This document shows, piece after piece, positions 34,312 through 41,306 of a stretch of 44,288 nt of DNA; position 1 is the first letter of the stretch, and each line of letters opens with the position of its first letter. Source of the DNA: Kitasatospora sp. SolWspMP-SS2h (GTDB lineage: Bacteria; Actinomycetota; Actinomycetes; Streptomycetales; Streptomycetaceae). The stretch lies in assembly GCF_003259315.1 (NCBI RefSeq), contig NZ_QLLT01000042.1:1-44288 (forward strand), written 5' to 3'. The position numbers and the translations under genes were made by a program. A model generated the notes under the pieces. That model made no database searches and was not told where the DNA came from. It saw nothing but the letters and a program-made list of their open reading frames with translations.

Positions 34312-35211
34312 TCAGTTCTCCGACCGGCCGCGCCAACCCGTCACCGGAAGGGCGAACTTGGCGACCAGCCGGTCCGTGAACGGGGCCCGGTGCAGCCGGG
34401 CCAGCCGCACCGGGATCTTGCCCCGGCGGACCTCCACCCGCGCCCCGGCCGGGAGTTCGACCGAACGGCGGCCGTCGCACCACAGCACCCCGTGCGGGGT
34501 CCGCGGCTGCACCTCCACCGCCAGCACCGAGTCCGGCGAGGTCACCAGCGGCCGGGCGAACAGCGCGTGCGCGCTGATCGGCACCATCAGCAGCGCCTCC
34601 ACCTCCGGCCACACCACCGGCCCGCCGCCGGAGAACGCGTACGCCGTGGAGCCGGTCGGCGTGGACAGCACCACCCCGTCGCAGCCGAAGTTCGACACCG
34701 GGCGGCCGTCCACCTCGGTGACCACCTCCAGCACCCGCTCCCGGGACGCCTTCTCCACCGACGCCTCGTTCAGCGCCCAGTCCTCGTGCAGCACGTTCCC
34801 GTCGGCGCGCACCAGCACGTCGACGGTCATCCGCTCCTCGACCTCGTAGTCGGCGGCCACCACCCGCTCCACCACCGTCGCCAGGTCGTCGCGCTCGGCC
34901 TCGGCGAGGAACCCCACCCGGCCCAGGTTGATGCCCAGCATCGGCAGCCCCGACTCCCGGGCCAGCTCCGCCCCGCGCAGCAGCGTGCCGTCCCCGCCCG
35001 CGACCAGGATCAGCTCGCAGCCGTCCGCCGCGCCGTGCCCGCCGGGCACCAGCTCCACCCCGTCCGGCAGGTCCAGGTCCGGCGCCTCGGACTCCAGCAG
35101 CCGGATTCGCATCCCCGCCCGCAGCAGGCCGTCCACCACGCCCTCCACGCTGCGCAGGGCCGCCTCCCGGCCGGTGTGCGCGATCAGGAAGACCGTACGA
35201 CGATCGCTCAT
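34312..35211 (-). CDS. nadK: NAD kinase
   Basis: Protein of 299 aa. It makes NADP from NAD. GGDGT at 72-76 and the NEA motif (148-150) bind nucleotide, and STPTGSTAYAFSGGGP (183-198) is the conserved glycine-rich loop. Length is normal for actinobacteria. ATG 35211 begins the conserved MSDRRTVFLIAHTGRE. It lies 91 nt downstream of tlyA on the same strand, as in other actinobacteria, and convergent to the mocR gene. Confidence 0.94.
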   Translation of the reverse strand: MSDRRTVFLIAHTGREAALRSVEGVVDGLLRAGMRIRLLESEAPDLDLPDGVELVPGGHGAADGCELILVAGGDGTLLRGAELARESGLPMLGINLGRVGFLAEAERDDLATVVERVVAADYEVEERMTVDVLVRADGNVLHEDWALNEASVEKASRERVLEVVTEVDGRPVSNFGCDGVVLSTPTGSTAYAFSGGGPVVWPEVEALLMVPISAHALFARPLVTSPDSVLAVEVQPRTPHGVLWCDGRRSVELPAGARVEVRRGKIPVRLARLHRAPFTDRLVAKFALPVTGWRGRSEN

Positions 35212-35302
35212 TCCCCGCTGCCCTCTCCCTACGCCCGCCGGGCCGTTGCGGCCCGGCCACGACCTGCCAGTCTGCGCAACGCCCGGACGCCTGCCAAGTA
35301 CC

Positions 35303-36115
35303 CTACTGGGGCCCCTCGGCCACGGCCCGGTCCGCCGCCGCCGGATCCAGCGGCTCCGCGTCCCGGCGCAGCCACAGGAAGTACTCGACGTTCCCCGACG
35401 GCCCCGGCAGCGGCGACGCCGCCACCGCCCGCACCCCCAGCCCCGACTCCCACGCCTGCCCGGCCACCCGCCGGATCGTCTCGGCCCGCAGCTCCGGCGA
35501 ACGCACCACGCCGCCCGAGCCCAGCCGCTCCTTGCCGATCTCGAACTGCGGCTTCACCATCAGCACCAGGTCCGCGTCCGGCGCCGCGCAGCGGGCCAGC
35601 GCCGGCAGCACCAGGCCCAGCGAGATGAACGACAGGTCGCCCACCACCAGGTCCACCGGCTCCCCGCCGATCAGCTCCGGCGTCAGCTCCCGCACGTTGG
35701 TGCGGTCCATCACCGTCACCCGCCCGTCGCTCTGCAACGACCAGGCCAGCTGCCCGTAGCCGACGTCCACCGCCAGCACGTGCGCCGCGCCCGCGCGCAG
35801 CAGCACGTCCGTGAACCCGCCCGTGGACGCGCCCGCGTCCAGCGCCCGCCGGCCCGCCACCACCAGGCCCCGCGGCACGAACGCCGCGAACGCGCCCGCC
35901 AGCTTGTGCCCGCCGCGCGAGACGTAGTCCGGGTCCGCGTCGTCCTTCGCGACCACCACCGCCGCCGCGGTCTCCACCTGCGTCGCCGGCTTCGTCGCCA
36001 CCGCGCCGCCCACCGACACCCGGCCCGCCGCGATCAACTCGCTCGCGTGCTCCCGCGAACGGGCCAGCTTGCGGCGCACCAGCTCCGCGTCCAGACGGCG
36101 TCGTGCCACTGCCAC
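35303..36115 (-). CDS. tlyA: TlyA-family rRNA 2'-O-methyltransferase
   Basis: Protein of 270 aa. An N-terminal S4 domain (RRRLDAELVRRKLARSREHA) binds rRNA. The Rossmann methyltransferase follows, with SAM motif LDAGASTGGFTDVLL and the catalytic region MVKPQFEIGKE. TlyA methylates 16S and 23S rRNA cytidines and affects capreomycin-type drug sensitivity. GTG 36115 is chosen among closely spaced GTG codons (36133, 36115, 36109); gggag is about 11 nt upstream of it. A 51-aa gene is 30 nt upstream. The mycobacterial order is similar. Confidence 0.93.
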   Translation of the reverse strand: MAVARRRLDAELVRRKLARSREHASELIAAGRVSVGGAVATKPATQVETAAAVVVAKDDADPDYVSRGGHKLAGAFAAFVPRGLVVAGRRALDAGASTGGFTDVLLRAGAAHVLAVDVGYGQLAWSLQSDGRVTVMDRTNVRELTPELIGGEPVDLVVGDLSFISLGLVLPALARCAAPDADLVLMVKPQFEIGKERLGSGGVVRSPELRAETIRRVAGQAWESGLGVRAVAASPLPGPSGNVEYFLWLRRDAEPLDPAAADRAVAEGPQ

Positions 36116-36145
36116 TGCTACGTCAGCTCCCACATCGGACGGTCC

Positions 36146-36301
36146 TCACCCGCGGTCCAGCGCCGCGAGGGTCGCGGCGAGCCGCGCATGGACATCTTCG
36201 TACACCTCGACGCACCGCTCCGCCCCCGCCCCGTCCAGCTCCCCCAGCAGGGCCAGCGCCACGTCCACCTCGGACTCCCCCGTCCGGTCCCCCTCACTCA
36301 C
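36146..36301 (-). CDS. 51-aa conserved small protein upstream of tlyA
   Basis: Small gene of 51 aa reading VSEGDRTGESEVDVALALLG, then ELDGAGAERCVEVYEDVHAR, then LAATLAALDRG. It is acidic and likely helical. Its GTG at 36301 (or 36304) overlaps the stop of the Ala/Lys-rich gene (TGA at 36296-36294), so translation is coupled. It ends 30 nt before tlyA. Mycobacterium has a similarly placed 58-aa protein before tlyA (knowledge of synteny), which supports it being real. It is one residue run of helix with no known domain; function unknown. Confidence 0.65.
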   Translation of the reverse strand: MSEGDRTGESEVDVALALLGELDGAGAERCVEVYEDVHARLAATLAALDRG

Positions 36302-37430
36302 CACCGGCCCCCTCGCCCCCGGCTCCGGTCCCGGTCCCGGTCCCGGCCCGCCGCCCGGGGGCAGGAGGCGTCCGCTTCGCGGGGGTGCTCTTCGCGGGGG
36401 TCCGCTTCCTGGTGGCCTGCTTCGCGGCGCGCTCGCTCGCGGGGGTCACGTTCGGCACGGCCTTCTTCGCGGCGGTCTTCTTCGCCGGGCCCTCGTCGTC
36501 GGCGGTCCCGCTCGCGGCGGTCTTCCCGGCCGCGCCGCGCTTCGCCGGGGCCTTCTTCGCGGGCAACGGCGCGCTCGGGAACGCCCCCCGCGCCGACGCG
36601 CCGTCGGCCGCCGGGACGGACGGGACCGTCCGCTTGACCGCGGTCTTCCCTGCCGCGGCCTTCTCCGCCACCTCCGCGGGCGTCCCGACCACCGAGGCCG
36701 CCGGAGCCGCGGGGGCCGCCTTGCGCGGCACCGAGCGCTGCGCCGACGCCTGCTTCGCGGCCGCCCCCTTGCGGGCCGCCGCCTTCCGCGCCGGAGCCCG
36801 GCGCGGTCCCGCCGGCGCGCCGTCCGCCGTCCCGGCAGCCTCCCCGGGGGCCCGGCGCGCCGCGGCCTTCCTGACGCCCGACGCCGAACCCGCCGCCTGC
36901 TTGCGGGCCGCCGCCTTCCGCGCCGCCGCCTTCCGGTCACCGGCCACCGCCACGTTCTCCGCCGGGGTCTCCATCGGGGTCTCCACCGGGGTCTCCGGCT
37001 CCGCGTCCCAACCCGCGTCGAACAGGCCCTGGGCCCGCGCGGCCGGGCGCACCACCGGCGCCACCGGCTCCTCGGGCCCGGGCTCCTCGTCCGGCGGCTC
37101 CTGCCCCGCGACCGGCTCCTCCTCGACCTCCCGCAGCTTCGACTCCAGGAAGCTCAGCACCACGCCGACCTTCACCACCTGGTCGCCGACCTTCTCGAAC
37201 ACCCGTTCCGCCTCGCCCCGGGCCACCCCGGCCACCAGGTCGACCCCGGCCCGGCCGGCCGTCACCGCCTCCTCGGCGAGCACCCGCAACTGCTCCACCC
37301 CGGGGGGCAGTTCACCCCTGGGCTTGAGCAGTTCCCCGGCCGTGTCCAGCACCCGGCGGCCCGCCTCCTCGGCCAGCTCCGCCGCCACCACCAGCACGCC
37401 CCGCACACCCCGCACCGCGTCCTGCAGCAT
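36294..37430 (-). CDS. Ala/Lys-rich protein with helical N-terminus
   Basis: Protein of 378 aa. Residues 1-105 form an amphipathic helical domain (coiled-coil-like, AELAEEAGRRVLDTAGELL and SFLESKLREVEEE). Residues 105-160 are acidic and Pro-rich. Residues 160-378 are a very basic Ala/Lys/Arg/Pro repeat tail (KAAARKAAARKQAAG, AAKKTAAKKAVP) like eukaryotic histone H1 or actinobacterial HupB/HbhA tails. ATG 37430 has a ggaggc box upstream. The tail probably binds nucleic acid or acidic polymer. It is translationally coupled to the 51-aa gene and read divergently from the SCP2 gene. The function is inferred only from composition. Confidence 0.75.
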   Translation of the reverse strand: MLQDAVRGVRGVLVVAAELAEEAGRRVLDTAGELLKPRGELPPGVEQLRVLAEEAVTAGRAGVDLVAGVARGEAERVFEKVGDQVVKVGVVLSFLESKLREVEEEPVAGQEPPDEEPGPEEPVAPVVRPAARAQGLFDAGWDAEPETPVETPMETPAENVAVAGDRKAAARKAAARKQAAGSASGVRKAAARRAPGEAAGTADGAPAGPRRAPARKAAARKGAAAKQASAQRSVPRKAAPAAPAASVVGTPAEVAEKAAAGKTAVKRTVPSVPAADGASARGAFPSAPLPAKKAPAKRGAAGKTAASGTADDEGPAKKTAAKKAVPNVTPASERAAKQATRKRTPAKSTPAKRTPPAPGRRAGTGTGTGAGGEGAGGE

Positions 37431-37554
37431 CCGTCCGCCTCCTCGCCGCCGCCACCGACTACCGCCACCGACGCTACCCTCTCCGGGCCGCCGCCGTACG
37501 GCGCTGCGCTAGCGTGGAACGCCGAACGACCACCGACGGGAGCAAGCCGCAGAC

Positions 37555-37902
37555 ATGGCCACCACCGAGGAGTGCCGCACCGCGCTGGAGCAGCTCAGCC
37601 GCAACCTCACCGCCGCCGGCGGCGACATCCGCAAGGCCGCCGCCCTCGACCGCTCCCTCAGCTGCCACCTCACCGACCTCGACCTGACCTTCACCGGCCG
37701 CCTCACCGACGGACGGCTCACCGGCATCACCGAGGCCCCCGGCCCGCCCGCCACCAAGGCCGACATCAAGCTCACCACCACCGGGGACGACCTGGTCGCC
37801 CTGGTCGCCGGCGAGCTCCCCTTCCCCACCGCCTGGGCCACCGGCCGCCTCAAGCTGGACGCGAGCCTCCGCGACCTGCTGCGCCTGCGCACCCTGCTCT
37901 GA
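37555..37902 (+). CDS. SCP2 sterol-binding-domain protein
   Basis: Protein of 115 aa covering one SCP2-like domain: FTGRLTDGRLTGI, then TKADIKLTTTGDDLVALVAGE and FPTAWATGRLKLDAS. Members bind hydrophobic ligands in a cavity, but bacterial roles are mostly unknown. ATG 37555 follows a gacgggag box about 10 nt upstream. The divergent gap to the Ala/Lys-rich gene is 124 nt and no clear promoter was assigned. It converges with the HAD phosphatase gene. Confidence 0.82.
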   Translation: MATTEECRTALEQLSRNLTAAGGDIRKAAALDRSLSCHLTDLDLTFTGRLTDGRLTGITEAPGPPATKADIKLTTTGDDLVALVAGELPFPTAWATGRLKLDASLRDLLRLRTLL

Positions 37903-37916
37903 CCCCCCGCGCCGCC

Positions 37917-37943
37917 GACCGACCGGCACGGACCGACCGGCAC
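37917..37943. repeat. two tandem copies of a 13-bp unit
   Basis: gaccgaccggcac occurs twice, at about 37917 and 37931, in the 109-nt convergent gap between SCP2 and the HAD gene. Confidence 0.6.
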
Positions 37944-38011
37944 CGGCCACCCGTCCCCCGAACGGATGGCCGCACCACGGCCCGGACCGGCCCGGACCGG
38001 CCACGGACCCG

Positions 38012-39058
38012 TCAGTCCGCCGCGGGCAGCCCCGCCAGGGCCTTCGCCGACTCCGGCGCCGCGCCGTCGTGCCCGTCCGCCCACGTCCAGGCCGCCGCGC
38101 ACAGCGCCCGCACCGCGTCGATCCGGCCGCCCGTGCCGTCCAGCGCCAGCACGCCGCCGTCCGCGCCCGCCGTCCAGCCGCCGCAGCCGAACCGGCCGCC
38201 GTCCAGCGCCGACACCTCCGGCTGCGCCTCCAGCAGGCCCCGCAGGTCCTCGGCCAGGTAGGTCGGGCGGTGCTTCGGCGGCGCGGCCAGCACCTGCTCC
38301 GGCGTGGCGATGCCGGTGAACACCAGCAGCGAGTCCACCCCGCCGTTGAACGCGCCCTCGATGTCGGTGTCCAGCCGGTCACCGACCACCAGCGGACGCT
38401 TCGCCCCCGTCCGCAGCACCGTCTCCCGGTGCATCGGCGGCAGCGGCTTGCCCGCCACCTCCGGCTCCACGCCGGTCGCCGCCCGCACCGCCGCCACCAG
38501 CGTCCCGTTGCCCGGCGCGATGCCCCGGGCCGTCGGGATCGACAGGTCGGTGTTCGAGGCCACCCACGGCAGGCCCCGGCCCACCGCGTACGAAGCCTCC
38601 GCCAGGTCCTTCCAGCCGACCGACGGGTCGTAGCCCTGCACCACCGCCGCCGGGTCGTCCTCCAGCGAGCGCACCGGCACCAGCCCGCGCTCCTCCAGCG
38701 CCTCCAGCAGCCCCGCCCCGCCGATCACCAGCACCCGCGACCCCGCCGGCACCTTCTCCGCCACCAGCCGGGCCGCCGCCTGCGCCGAGTTGATCACGTC
38801 CGCGGGCTCGGCCGGGACGCCCAGCTCCGTCAGGTGCTCCGCCACCGCGCGCGGCGGCCGCGACGCGTTGTTGGTGACGTACGCCAGCCGCATCCCGGCC
38901 GCCCGGGCCCGCTCCAGCGACTCCACGGCGTGGACGACCGCGTGCGGCCCGGCGTACACCACCCCGTCCAGGTCCAGCAGCGCCGTGTCGTACGCCTCCG
39001 TCAGCGCCTCCGCACTGGACCCCGGCACGCTCCGCACCGCCGCGGCGTTCTCCGTCAT
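38012..39058 (-). CDS. HAD-IIA phosphatase (NagD-like)
   Basis: Protein of 348 aa. HAD motif I is DLDGVVYAG (DLDG at 29-32), motif II VTNNAS (61-66), the C2 cap has GWKDLAEASYAVGRGLPWVASN, and motifs III/IV are GKPLPPMH and VVGDRLDTDIEGAFNGGVDS. The DxD pair (Asp29, Asp31) performs phosphoryl transfer. The mycobacterial homolog next to tlyA is a glycerol-3-phosphate phosphatase, and the position here matches. A C-terminal extension (about 290-348) with CGGWTAGADGGVLALDG is extra. ATG 39058 is preceded by ggtggagcag. It may act with the neighbouring small genes as one transcript. Confidence 0.9.
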   Translation of the reverse strand: MTENAAAVRSVPGSSAEALTEAYDTALLDLDGVVYAGPHAVVHAVESLERARAAGMRLAYVTNNASRPPRAVAEHLTELGVPAEPADVINSAQAAARLVAEKVPAGSRVLVIGGAGLLEALEERGLVPVRSLEDDPAAVVQGYDPSVGWKDLAEASYAVGRGLPWVASNTDLSIPTARGIAPGNGTLVAAVRAATGVEPEVAGKPLPPMHRETVLRTGAKRPLVVGDRLDTDIEGAFNGGVDSLLVFTGIATPEQVLAAPPKHRPTYLAEDLRGLLEAQPEVSALDGGRFGCGGWTAGADGGVLALDGTGGRIDAVRALCAAAWTWADGHDGAAPESAKALAGLPAAD

Positions 39059-39132
39059 CGCTGCTCCACCCTCGTCACCTCGAACCGAACGGACACCCGC
39101 CAGCCTAGGCCGCGCCCGCCACCGCACCCCGG

Positions 39133-39723
39133 TCAGCCCTCACCAGGGTCCTCCGGGCCCTCCGGCCTCCCCGGACCGTCCGAACCCTCCGAGCCACCCG
39201 AACCCTCCGGGCCGCTCGAACCCTCCGGGCCGTCCAGCGGTGCCGGGTACCCGGGCGCCCCCGGCAGCAGCGGCCCGTACGCCCCCGCCCGGGCCGCCAG
39301 CGTCGCCCTGGTCTGCCGCAGCGCCGCCTGGTAGTGGCGGTTGCCCGGCTGCATCGCCACCGCCAGCGCCAGGTGCTCCGCCGAGACCTCGAAGTCGCCC
39401 AGCCGGGCCGCCGACACCCCCCACCCGAACTGCGCGTAGTCGTCCGACGGATCGGCCTCCGCCACCGCCCGGAAACTCTCCAGCGCCCGCGCGTACTGCC
39501 CCGCGTCGAACTGGGCCCGCGCCAGCGCCTCCCGGATCGACCCCGACCCCGGCTCCGCCTCCGCCGCCCGCGCCAGCAGCTGCACCGCCGCCGCCGGGTG
39601 CCGCTCCTCCAACAGCCGCACCCCGCGCCGGAACCAGTCGTACACCCCGCCGCCGGGCGCCCCGTTCCCGCCGGCCCCCGGAACCGCCGCCCCGCCGTCG
39701 CCCTCGTGCTCCCGGTGACCCAT
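39133..39723 (-). CDS. TPR-repeat protein
   Basis: Protein of 196 aa. Residues about 28-145 hold three TPR-like helix pairs (YDWFRRGVRLLEERHPAAAV, FDAGQYARALESFRAVAEAD, LGDFEVSAEHLALAVAMQPG). The C-terminal 35 residues are a Gly/Pro/Glu/Ser run (GPEGSGGSEGSDGPGRPEGP). It is a probable protein-protein adaptor; the partner is unknown. ATG 39723 is the start; GTG 39729 is also possible. It ends 75 nt before the HAD gene and lies upstream of it, so cotranscription is likely, as the mycobacterial phosphatase also neighbours a TPR protein. Confidence 0.8.
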   Translation of the reverse strand: MGHREHEGDGGAAVPGAGGNGAPGGGVYDWFRRGVRLLEERHPAAAVQLLARAAEAEPGSGSIREALARAQFDAGQYARALESFRAVAEADPSDDYAQFGWGVSAARLGDFEVSAEHLALAVAMQPGNRHYQAALRQTRATLAARAGAYGPLLPGAPGYPAPLDGPEGSSGPEGSGGSEGSDGPGRPEGPEDPGEG

Positions 39724-39819
39724 CCGCACCTACCCCGCTTCCCGTCCGCCCGCCCACGTCCCGGATGACCTGGACGTCCACCCGCATCGCGATCTCCCAA
39801 CAAGGACTACCCGACTAAC

Positions 39820-41184
39820 ATGCCCAGAATGAGCGCCCCTCGTGCCGAAACCGGCAACGAGCCCTCGGGCGGCCCCGGAGACCCCGGGCACGTCGCCACC
39901 GCAGGGCTGTCCCTGTCCCCGTTCCGCGGCCTGCGCTACGACCCGCACCGGGTCGGCGACCTGGCCGCGGTCACCTCACCGCCGTACGACGTGGTCGACC
40001 CCGGACGGCGCCTGGACCTGGAGACCGCGGACCCGCACAACATCGTCCGCCTGATCCTGCCCCGCCCCGAACCCGAGGACGCCGGCGACCGCCCCGACCG
40101 CGACACCCGCTACCGGCACGCCGCCCGCCTGCTCAGCGACTGGCGCCACCGGGGCGTCCTGACCGCCGACCCCAACCCCGCCCTGTACGTCTACGAGCAG
40201 CGCACCCCCTCCGGCACCCTCCAGCGCGGCCTGATCGGCGCCCTCGCCGTCAGCGGCCCCGAAGCCGGCGTCGTCCTGCCGCACGAGGACGTCATGCCCA
40301 AGCCCGTCGCCGACCGGGTCGGCCTGATGCGCACCACCCGCGCCAACCTCGAACCGCTGCTGCTCACCTACCGCGGCCACGGCCGCGCCGCCGACGTCAT
40401 CGAACGCGCCGCCGCCACCGAACCGCTGCTCGCCACCACCACCAGCGACGGCACCCACCACCGCCTGTGGGCCGTCACCGACCCCGCCGAACTGGCCGCC
40501 GTCACCCGCGACCTGGCCGGCTGCCGCGCCCTGATCGCCGACGGCCACCACCGCTGGGAGATGTACCTGCGGCTCCAGCGCGAACACCGCCACCTGCCGC
40601 GCAGTCCCTGGGACCGCGGCCTGGTCCTGCTCGTCGACACCGACCGCTACCCGCTGCGGGTCCGCGCCATCCACCGCGTCCTGCACCGCCTCCCGCCGGA
40701 CGCCGCGCTCGCCGCCCTCGACCCGGCCGCCTGGCGCACCACCGAGCTGCCCGGCGCGCTCCCCGACGCCCTCGCCGCCCTCGCCGAGGCCCACCGCTCC
40801 CCCGGCAACTCCTTCGTCCTCACCGCCGGCGACGGCCGCTTCCAGCTCCTCACCGGCCCCGACGAAGCCACCCTCGCCGCCACCGTCCGCACCGACCGCC
40901 CCGAGGAGTGGCGCCGCCTGGACGCCACCGTCCTGCACGCCGTCCTGCTCGACCGCACCTGGCACGTCCCCGACAGCCCCGAGCACATCGGCTACCTGCA
41001 CTCCGCCGAGGCCGCCGTCCGCGAGGCCGCCCGCACCGGCGGCACCGCCGTCCTGCTCCACCCCGTCGAGGAACGCGTCGTGCGCCGCCTCGCCGAACAG
41101 GGCGTCACCATGCCCCGCAAGTCCACCTCCTTCGGCCCCAAGCCGGCCACCGGACTGGTCCTGCGCTCCCTCGAACTCGGCTGA
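39820..41184 (+). CDS. DUF1015 family protein
   Basis: Protein of 454 aa. It carries the family motifs SPPYDVVDP (about 53-61), PHEDVMPKPVADRVGLM (150-166), IADGHHRWEMYLRLQRE (near 240) and a late KSTSFGPKPATGLVLRSL. Family members are cytosolic proteins of about 400-450 aa; some work has linked them to serine catabolism, but no firm activity is settled. The first 35 residues are non-conserved. ATG 39820 has aagga about 13 nt upstream; ATG 39829 is possible. It converges with the RGG-like gene and ends at a shared terminator. Confidence 0.85.
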   Translation: MPRMSAPRAETGNEPSGGPGDPGHVATAGLSLSPFRGLRYDPHRVGDLAAVTSPPYDVVDPGRRLDLETADPHNIVRLILPRPEPEDAGDRPDRDTRYRHAARLLSDWRHRGVLTADPNPALYVYEQRTPSGTLQRGLIGALAVSGPEAGVVLPHEDVMPKPVADRVGLMRTTRANLEPLLLTYRGHGRAADVIERAAATEPLLATTTSDGTHHRLWAVTDPAELAAVTRDLAGCRALIADGHHRWEMYLRLQREHRHLPRSPWDRGLVLLVDTDRYPLRVRAIHRVLHRLPPDAALAALDPAAWRTTELPGALPDALAALAEAHRSPGNSFVLTAGDGRFQLLTGPDEATLAATVRTDRPEEWRRLDATVLHAVLLDRTWHVPDSPEHIGYLHSAEAAVREAARTGGTAVLLHPVEERVVRRLAEQGVTMPRKSTSFGPKPATGLVLRSLELG

Positions 41185-41258
41185 TCCGCGGCTGCCCCGC
41201 CACCGGCTCGCCGCAGACCCGCCACCGACCCCGCCACCGACCCGCCCGCGCGGAACGC

Positions 41259-41297
41259 GGAGAGGCCCCCGCTCCTACCCGGAACGGGGGCCTCTCC
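41259..41297. terminator. bidirectional terminator between DUF1015 and the RGG-like gene
   Basis: Thirteen-bp perfect stem ggagaggcccccg (41259-41271) / cgggggcctctcc (41285-41297) with a 13-nt loop, between the two convergent stops. Confidence 0.72.
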
Positions 41298-41306
41298 ACA
41301 CGCCGG

